Source of the DNA: an uncultured Porphyromonadaceae bacterium | Lineage (GTDB): Bacteria > Bacteroidota > Bacteroidia > Bacteroidales > Muribaculaceae | Assembly: GCA_900555915.1 (NCBI GenBank) | Contig: USNC01000068.1 | Span: forward strand, 1-7,180 | Direction: 5' to 3' | Length of the DNA stretch: 7,180 bases | Shown here: piece after piece, positions 1-7,180 of the stretch | Numbering within the stretch: the stretch's first letter is position 1 | How the letters are laid out: every line of letters starts with the position of its first letter | Notes under the pieces: generated by a model | Seen by the model: only the letters and a program-made list of their open reading frames with translations | Databases searched by the model: none | Told to the model about the DNA's origin: nothing | Translations under genes and position numbers: made by a program

Positions 1-47
1 GAGATCGCTCAGTGTCTCGTGGGCTCGGAGATGTGTATAAGAGACAG
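1..47 (+). other. Illumina Nextera P7 / Read 2 adapter with Tn5 mosaic end (non-genomic)
   Basis: This stretch is library-construction sequence, not chromosome. Bases 1-5 (GAGAT) match the end of the P7 flow-cell primer. Bases 6-13 (CGCTCAGT) sit where the i7 index belongs, and from memory they equal Nextera index N724 as written in the adapter. Bases 14-28 (GTCTCGTGGGCTCGG) are the Nextera Read 2 segment. Bases 29-47 (AGATGTGTATAAGAGACAG) are the 19-base Tn5 mosaic end. The order and spacing fit a complete Nextera P7-side adapter with no mismatch that I can see. The adapter points into the contig, so the tagmented insert begins at base 48. It should be trimmed. It is not evidence of a natural Tn5 insertion. 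Confidence 0.98.
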
Positions 48-55
48 TCATTAGA

Positions 56-3871
<3,816 letters not shown>

Positions 3872-3958
3872 ATGATAAGATTAATCGTTGGCAAGCCAAA
3901 TGTTAGGAGCGAAAACGCGCCTGAAATCTTTAAAAAGTGTTAAACTGACGTAAAAATA

Positions 3959-3987
3959 ATTAAAACTCAAATAATTAGGAACGTCAA
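3959..3987 (-). promoter_or_regulatory. Possible rpoB-proximal promoter (weak)
   Basis: On the minus strand TTGACG (3987-3982) is followed 17 bases later by TTTAAT (3964-3959). This looks like a sigma70-type -35/-10 pair about 90 bases upstream of the rpoB start. Bacteroidales main promoters instead use a TAnnTTTG element near -7 with a TTTG element near -33, and no good match to that pattern was found here. The stretch is A/T-rich, so a chance match is likely. Confidence 0.15.
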
Positions 3988-4000
3988 TATACACAAATAA

Positions 4001-4041
4001 TTTTCAGACTGCCGGGCACAGAAAAAGCCGGAATCTGAAAA
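4001..4041 (-). repeat. Second hairpin in the rplL-rpoB spacer
   Basis: TTTTCAGA (4001-4008) is the exact reverse complement of TCTGAAAA (4034-4041). Inside it CCGG (4012-4015) can pair with CCGG (4028-4031), across a small internal loop and leaving a 12-base terminal loop. The fold holds on either strand. The following transcribed bases are A/T-rich (TTATTTGTG). It may be a stability, processing or pausing element; its function is not known. Confidence 0.4.
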
Positions 4042-4043
4042 TC

Positions 4044-4102
4044 TGCATTTTAGGCGAGTCACAATCCGCATGACAAGCGGAGGCGACAAGGCTTAGGATG
4101 CA
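4044..4102 (-). repeat. Nested inverted repeats in the rplL-rpoB spacer
   Basis: Three pairs of complementary segments nest inside each other: TGCAT (4044-4048) with ATGCA (4098-4102), GTC (4058-4060) with GAC (4085-4087), and TCCGC (4065-4069) with GCGGA (4077-4081) around the 7-base loop ATGACAA. The inner hairpin is the most credible part. The outer pairings are short and separated by unpaired stretches, so the full fold is uncertain. Confidence 0.3.
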
Positions 4103-4121
4103 CTATGGGGAGATATAAATT

Positions 4122-4157
4122 GATAGATTCCCCTGCGCGAGGCAGGGGAATCGTATC
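4122..4157 (-). terminator. Strong hairpin after rplL, likely attenuator or partial terminator
   Basis: A perfect 11-base-pair stem is formed by GATTCCCCTGC (4126-4136) and GCAGGGGAATC (4142-4152) around a 5-base loop. It is extended by GATA (4122-4125) with TATC (4154-4157) across one bulged base (4153). It starts 17 bases past the rplL stop on the transcribed strand. The bases after it on the minus strand read TATCAATTTATATCT, which is U-rich but has no run of Us. A leaky terminator or a processing or stability hairpin therefore fits better than a full stop, in keeping with the need to read on into rpoB. Confidence 0.65.
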
Positions 4158-4174
4158 ATATAGCGTAATAGAGA

Positions 4175-4549
4175 TTACTTAAGTTCAACCTCAGCGCCAG
4201 CTTCTTCGAGCTGCTTCTTGAGGCCTTCAGCGTCAGCTTTGGGGAGCTGCTCCTTAACCACGCTGGGAGCGCCGTCAACGAGTTCCTTAGCTTCCTTAAG
4301 GCCGAGGCCAGTGAGTTCCTTCACGAGCTTAACTACAGCGAGTTTGCTTGCGCCGGCTGCTTTGAGGATAACGTCGAAGTTAGTTTTTTCTTCAGCTGCG
4401 GGAGCGCCTGCTGCCGGACCAGCTGCTACTGCTACTGCTGCAGCTGCGGGTTCGATACCGTATTCGTCCTTGAGGATCTGAGCGAGTTCGTTTACTTCCT
4501 TTACAGTGAGGTTTACGAGCTGTTCTGCAAATGCTTTCAAATCTGCCAT
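4175..4549 (-). CDS. rplL: 50S ribosomal protein L7/L12
   Basis: L7/L12 forms the flexible stalk of the large subunit; its dimers bind the L10 C-terminal helix and recruit and stimulate the translation GTPases. The 124-residue protein is of normal length. Residues 1-33 are the N-terminal dimerisation and L10-binding helices. Residues 34-53 are the flexible hinge, rich in Ala, Gly and Pro. Residues 55-124 are the C-terminal factor-binding domain, containing [18 protein letters not shown] (78-95). Start ATG at 4547-4549, stop TAA at 4175-4177. The 38-base gap after rplJ is strongly A/T-rich with no Shine-Dalgarno. L12 is needed in more copies than other ribosomal proteins, so the strong hairpin right after its stop may also protect its mRNA (inference). 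Confidence 0.98.
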   Translation of the reverse strand: MADLKAFAEQLVNLTVKEVNELAQILKDEYGIEPAAAAVAVAAGPAAGAPAAEEKTNFDVILKAAGASKLAVVKLVKELTGLGLKEAKELVDGAPSVVKEQLPKADAEGLKKQLEEAGAEVELK

Positions 4550-4587
4550 TTTTGTATAGTTTTTTATTTATTTTACGATTGTGGTTA

Positions 4588-5106
4588 TTATTTGTTGGAG
4601 AGTGTTTCCAGAATACCGTGAAGTTTTCCGGCGCCACTGTTGAGGGCTGAGATAACGTTCTTAGCAGGCGACTGGAGCAATGCCACAACGTCGGCGATAA
4701 GTTCGTTCTTGCTCTTGATAGCGGCCAGGGTATCCAACATTTCCTCGCCGACATAAACGCTTTCTTCTACATAAGCACCCTTGAGAGCGGGAAGCGTTTC
4801 CTTCTTGTCGCGGAACTTCTTGATCATCTTCGCAGGAGCATTACCTACGTTAGAGAGAAGAAGTGTAGTTTCGCCGTGAAGGAGTCCGTAGAGTTCGGAA
4901 TAGTCGAGTTCGCTTGCCTCAAACGCTTTCTTGAGAAGAGTGTTCTTAACGCACATCATCTTGATGCCGTCCTGGAAGCAAGCGCGACGCAACGCGCTTG
5001 TCTTTTCTGCATTCAGACCGGAGGACTGAACGAGATAAACGCAGCTATACTCTTTAAGAGTGTCGCCGATCTTCTGGATCAGCAGAGTCTTATCTTCTTT
5101 CTTCAT
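4588..5106 (-). CDS. rplJ: 50S ribosomal protein L10
   Basis: L10 anchors L12 dimers to 23S rRNA at the base of the GTPase-associated stalk. The 172 residues match the usual size. The N-terminal RNA-binding domain carries the family motif VKNTLLKKAFE (53-63; VRNTLLRRAVE in E. coli). The C-terminal helix, about residues 136-170 and including VVALLQSPAKNVISAL (140-155), is the platform for L12 dimers. It lies 20 bases after rplA and directly before rplL, as in nearly all bacteria. In E. coli the L10-L12 complex represses this gene through a long leader. Here the 20-base gap is too short for that leader, so any such control would need a different site. Confidence 0.98.
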   Translation of the reverse strand: MKKEDKTLLIQKIGDTLKEYSCVYLVQSSGLNAEKTSALRRACFQDGIKMMCVKNTLLKKAFEASELDYSELYGLLHGETTLLLSNVGNAPAKMIKKFRDKKETLPALKGAYVEESVYVGEEMLDTLAAIKSKNELIADVVALLQSPAKNVISALNSGAGKLHGILETLSNK

Positions 5107-5126
5107 CTTGAGTGTCGTTTTGAGGG

Positions 5127-5822
5127 TTATTCATCTATGCTCTTAGTGTCAACCTTCACACCGGGGCTCATGGTGCTCGAAAGATAGATGCTCTTGATAT
5201 ATGTACCTTTTGCGGTAGCGGGTTTGAGCTTGATAAGAGTGTTGATAAACTCTTTGGCATTGTCGCGCATGGCAGCGGCGTCGAAAGACACCTTGCCGAT
5301 AGAAGCGTGAACGATACCGGTCTTGTCGACCTTGAAGTCGATCTTACCCTGCTTCACCTCCTTAACGGCCTTAGCGACATCCATAGTCACAGTACCGCTC
5401 TTGGGGTTAGGCATAAGGCCGCGGGGGCCGAGGATACGGCCGAGGGGGCCGAGCTTACCCATTACCGAAGGCTGAGTGATGATAACGTCTACATCAGTCC
5501 AGCCACCTTTGATTTTCTGAAGATACTCGTCGAGACCAACGTAGTCTGCGCCAGCTTCCTTAGCAGCTGCCTCAGCATCGGGGTTGCAGAGTACGAGGAC
5601 ACGCACTTCCTTACCGGTGCCGTGGGGCAGCGAGACAACGCCGCGCACCATCTGGTCAGCCTTACGGGGATCGACACCAAGGCGAACATCGATATCAAGA
5701 GAAGCGTCGAATTTAGTAAAGGTAATTTCCTTAACCTTTTCAGCAGCTTCTGCCAAAGTGTATGCTTTCCCAGCTTCAATCTTGCCTAAAGCCAACTTTT
5801 GATTTTTTGTCAGTTTACTCAT
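5127..5822 (-). CDS. rplA: 50S ribosomal protein L1
   Basis: L1 binds helices 76-78 of 23S rRNA and forms the mobile stalk that helps deacylated tRNA leave the E site. The 231 residues are of typical length. The L1 signature lies at 122-144 ([14 protein letters not shown], then LMPNPKSGT). The chain returns to domain I at the C terminus, with [16 protein letters not shown] at 206-221. Start ATG at 5820-5822, 15 bases after the rplK stop; the gap TAAACTTCAATTAGA (minus strand) has no Shine-Dalgarno. In E. coli L1 also represses its own operon. No clear L1-binding mimic was identified here. About the first 35 codons look more A/T-rich than the rest of the gene. Confidence 0.98.
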   Translation of the reverse strand: MSKLTKNQKLALGKIEAGKAYTLAEAAEKVKEITFTKFDASLDIDVRLGVDPRKADQMVRGVVSLPHGTGKEVRVLVLCNPDAEAAAKEAGADYVGLDEYLQKIKGGWTDVDVIITQPSVMGKLGPLGRILGPRGLMPNPKSGTVTMDVAKAVKEVKQGKIDFKVDKTGIVHASIGKVSFDAAAMRDNAKEFINTLIKLKPATAKGTYIKSIYLSSTMSPGVKVDTKSIDE

Positions 5823-5837
5823 TCTAATTGAAGTTTA

Positions 5838-6281
5838 TTAGTTATTAACCGGGAACTCCCCTTTTACAGCGATACCCATACTACGAGCTGTACCAGCAAC
5901 CATTTTCATAGCAGCTTCGACAGTAAAACAGTTCAAGTCAACCATTTTGTCCTGAGCAATCGTACGAACCTGTTCCCAAGTAATCTCGGCAATTTTCTTA
6001 CGGTTAGGCTCAGCAGAACCACTCTTTACCTTAGTCAATTCAAGTAATTGAATAGCAACGGGAGGAGTCTTGATTACAAAATCGAAAGACTTATCTGCGT
6101 AGTAAGTGATAATCACAGGAAGAATTTTTCCTGCTTTGTCTTGGGTTCTGGCGTTGAATTGCTTGCAAAACTCCATGATGTTGATTCCCTTAGAACCCAA
6201 AGCAGGTCCAACGGGAGGTGATGGATTTGCCGCGCCTCCTTTAATCTGTAATTTGATTAGTCCAGCAACTTCTTTAGCCAT
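5838..6281 (-). CDS. rplK: 50S ribosomal protein L11
   Basis: L11 binds the 1070 region of 23S rRNA in the GTPase-associated centre and is needed for stringent-response sensing by RelA-type enzymes. The 147-residue length is typical. The N-terminal domain has the flexible proline region [16 protein letters not shown] (19-34), with P22-P23 also forming part of the thiopeptide site in known structures. The C-terminal rRNA-binding domain ends with GTARSMGI (130-137). The 57-base leader after nusG is very A/T-rich close to the start (AATCAATTAAAAA before ATG). Codons such as AGA, GGA, TTA and CTA appear here, giving a more A/T-leaning usage than in rpoB. Confidence 0.98.
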   Translation of the reverse strand: MAKEVAGLIKLQIKGGAANPSPPVGPALGSKGINIMEFCKQFNARTQDKAGKILPVIITYYADKSFDFVIKTPPVAIQLLELTKVKSGSAEPNRKKIAEITWEQVRTIAQDKMVDLNCFTVEAAMKMVAGTARSMGIAVKGEFPVNN

Positions 6282-6338
6282 TTTTTAATTGATTTATATA
6301 TAAACATTAATGAAGAATACTACAGCGTAACACCTGTA

Positions 6339-6881
6339 TTATTCTTTTTCAACTTGCATAAAGCCCAATTCGAGCGGAGTTTTCCGTCCGAATATCTTTA
6401 CCATAACCTTAAGTTTCTTCTTCTCGGTGTTCACTTCTTCAATGATACCACTGAATCCGCTGAACGGGCCGTAATTTACTTTCACAGTTTCACCGACTAT
6501 ATACGGGATGTTCAGTTCTTCACTGGCATCCTGCAATTCGTCCACCGTACCAAGTATACGATTCACTTCCGATTGTCTCAGAGGAACAGGTTTATCCGAT
6601 CCACCCAAGAATCCAATCACATTAGGAGTATTTCTCAAGTGATGAGCGACCTCACCTACCAGAGCAGCCTCCACCAAAACGTAACCAGGGAGATAACTTC
6701 TCTCTTTCACAATTTTCTTTCCATTGCGAACCTGATAAACCTTTTCGGTAGGAATCAATACCTGAGATACATAATCACCAAGGTCGCTGTTTTTAATATC
6801 AGCTTCAAGGTATTCCTTCACCTTAGCTTCTTTTCCGCTAATAGCACGCAGAACGTACCATTTCTTTTCAATCTCAGACAT
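6339..6881 (-). CDS. nusG: Transcription termination/antitermination factor NusG
   Basis: NusG binds the clamp of RNA polymerase through its N-terminal domain. Its KOW domain contacts ribosomal protein S10 or Rho, linking transcription to translation or to termination. The 180 residues are the normal size for the housekeeping protein. The NGN domain spans about 6-112, with KKWYVLRAISGKEAKV (6-21), RSYLPGYVLVEA (61-72) and NTPNVIGFLGG (84-94). The KOW domain spans about 130-157, with GPFSGFSGIIEEVN (138-151). It starts 12 bases after secE; the leader AAAACGAGGGAA contains GAGG very near the start, the only leader in the cluster with a Shine-Dalgarno-like run. Bacteroidales also carry NusG paralogues (UpxY-type) in polysaccharide loci, but the secE-rplK context marks this as the core gene. 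Confidence 0.98.
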   Translation of the reverse strand: MSEIEKKWYVLRAISGKEAKVKEYLEADIKNSDLGDYVSQVLIPTEKVYQVRNGKKIVKERSYLPGYVLVEAALVGEVAHHLRNTPNVIGFLGGSDKPVPLRQSEVNRILGTVDELQDASEELNIPYIVGETVKVNYGPFSGFSGIIEEVNTEKKKLKVMVKIFGRKTPLELGFMQVEKE

Positions 6882-6893
6882 TTCCCTCGTTTT

Positions 6894-7085
6894 TTAGTGT
6901 GGATAAATAATTTTCTCCATTACGTTCTGGAAACAGAAGTCCATCGCAAATACTACCAGAGCAATAAGCAGGGAAGCATATAAAACAACTACTGCACTGT
7001 TAGTAAGTTCAGAATACGTAGGCCACGATACTTTATGTACAAGTTCGTCGTAAGTTTCTTTAAAATAAGCTACAATCTTCTTCAT
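6894..7085 (-). CDS. secE: Preprotein translocase subunit SecE
   Basis: SecE clamps the two halves of SecY in the inner-membrane SecYEG channel. The 63-residue form is the short, single-span type common outside the Gammaproteobacteria. An amphipathic N-terminal helix leads to the conserved motif KVSWPTYSEL (18-27). One membrane segment follows at about 31-51 (hydrophobic, with AVVVLYASLLIALVVFAM at 31-48), then a short tail. The start chosen is the ATG at 7083-7085, giving MKKIVAYFKE. The reading frame stays open further upstream to 7157, but those 24 extra codons run through the tRNA gene and are not coding. The leader between the tRNA 3' end and this ATG is only 14 bases and has no Shine-Dalgarno. 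Confidence 0.96.
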   Translation of the reverse strand: MKKIVAYFKETYDELVHKVSWPTYSELTNSAVVVLYASLLIALVVFAMDFCFQNVMEKIIYPH

Positions 7086-7099
7086 TTCAAAAATATTAG

Positions 7100-7172
7100 C
7101 ACGGGAGGAGAGGCTCGAACTCCCGACACCCGGTTTTGGAGACCGGTGCTCTACCAACTGAGCTACTCCCGT
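7100..7172 (-). tRNA. tRNA-Trp (anticodon CCA)
   Basis: A full 73-base cloverleaf folds on the minus strand: acceptor ACGGGAG (7172-7166) with CTCCCGT (7107-7101); D stem GCTC/GAGC; anticodon stem CCGGT/ACCGG closing the 7-base loop CTCCAAA with anticodon CCA; T stem GGGAG/CTCTC (one G-T pair) with loop TTCGAGC; and discriminator G at 7100. The CCA tail is not encoded; the next bases are CTA. A CCA anticodon reads UGG, tryptophan. In Bacteroidales this tRNA commonly lies between tuf and secE, which fits here. Bases 7173-7180 are a remnant of the upstream spacer. Confidence 0.97.
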
Positions 7173-7180
7173 GTTTGCGG

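Larger units (their letters stand above)
3872..4174 (-). promoter_or_regulatory. rplL-rpoB intergenic spacer, probable structured attenuator/leader region
   Basis: This 303-base gap holds no convincing gene and is by far the longest in the cluster; the others are 12-57 bases. Read on the minus strand, the first half (4174 to about 4001) carries several inverted repeats, described in separate entries. The second half (about 4000-3872) is A/T-rich and ends at the rpoB start. In E. coli the same position holds a partial terminator and an RNase III processing site that lower rpoBC expression relative to the ribosomal protein genes. A similar role here is inference by position. There is no sequence similarity to E. 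coli that I can recognise. Confidence 0.6.

Noticed and set aside
29..47. Natural Tn5/IS50 end at the left edge
   Set aside because: The hyperactive 19-base mosaic end is joined to Illumina Read 2, index and P7 sequence, so it comes from library preparation, not from a mobile element.
6321..6338. Possible L1-binding leader hairpin between nusG and rplK
   Set aside because: Only a 5-base-pair stem (TACAG/CTGTA) can form with no convincing inner pairing, and I could not match it to the known L1 site.
6354..6983. 209-codon open frame on the plus strand across nusG and the end of secE
   Set aside because: It runs antisense across two well-supported genes and the gap between them, with a Phe/Ser/His-rich product typical of the reverse strand of A/T-rich coding DNA.
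7088..7095. TATTTTTG, an exact match to the Bacteroidales TAnnTTTG promoter element, before secE
   Set aside because: It is only 2 bases from the secE ATG, so a start site would fall inside the gene, and the matching TTTG element would have to lie inside the tRNA, where none is seen.
7086..7157. 24-codon N-terminal extension of secE
   Set aside because: The extension translates most of the tRNA-Trp gene. The conserved SecE sequence begins at the ATG at 7083-7085.

Overview
The window is the end of an assembled contig from a bacterium of the phylum Bacteroidota, almost certainly order Bacteroidales. RpoB is 1271 residues long and follows the Bacteroides-type protein along its length. Most genes lack a Shine-Dalgarno sequence and have A/T-rich leaders. 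The gene order (tRNA-Trp, secE, nusG, rplK, rplA, rplJ, rplL, rpoB) is the one known for that order. The moderately high GC of rpoB suggests a Muribaculaceae-like gut lineage rather than Bacteroides itself, but this family-level guess is only an inference.

Layout. Bases 1-47 are not genomic. They are an Illumina Nextera P7 adapter: the end of P7, an 8-base index, the Read 2 adapter and the Tn5 mosaic end. Genomic sequence starts at base 48. Everything after that is one gene cluster on the minus strand, so it is read from the right end to the left: tRNA-Trp(CCA) (7100-7172), secE (6894-7085), nusG (6339-6881), rplK (5838-6281), rplA (5127-5822), rplJ (4588-5106), rplL (4175-4549), a 303-base spacer (3872-4174), and rpoB (56-3871). 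rpoB is complete, with its stop codon 8 genomic bases from the adapter. rpoC is expected next but is lost at the contig end. The tuf gene expected upstream of the tRNA is also outside the window.

The genes make one functional set. SecE is a core part of the SecYEG translocon. NusG couples RNA polymerase to the ribosome and to Rho. L11, L1, L10 and L7/L12 form the L1 stalk and the factor-recruiting L10-L12 stalk of the 50S subunit. RpoB is the beta subunit of RNA polymerase. Gaps between genes are short (12-57 bases) except between rplL and rpoB. That spacer holds a strong hairpin just after rplL, further inverted repeats and an A/T-rich tail. It is the best candidate for a regulatory RNA, attenuator or processing region that sets the ratio of ribosomal protein to polymerase.

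I found no new biological system. The points worth a second look are the adapter, the structured rplL-rpoB spacer, the tRNA lying 14 bases upstream of secE, and an apparent fall in GC content from about the 5' end of rplA towards secE.
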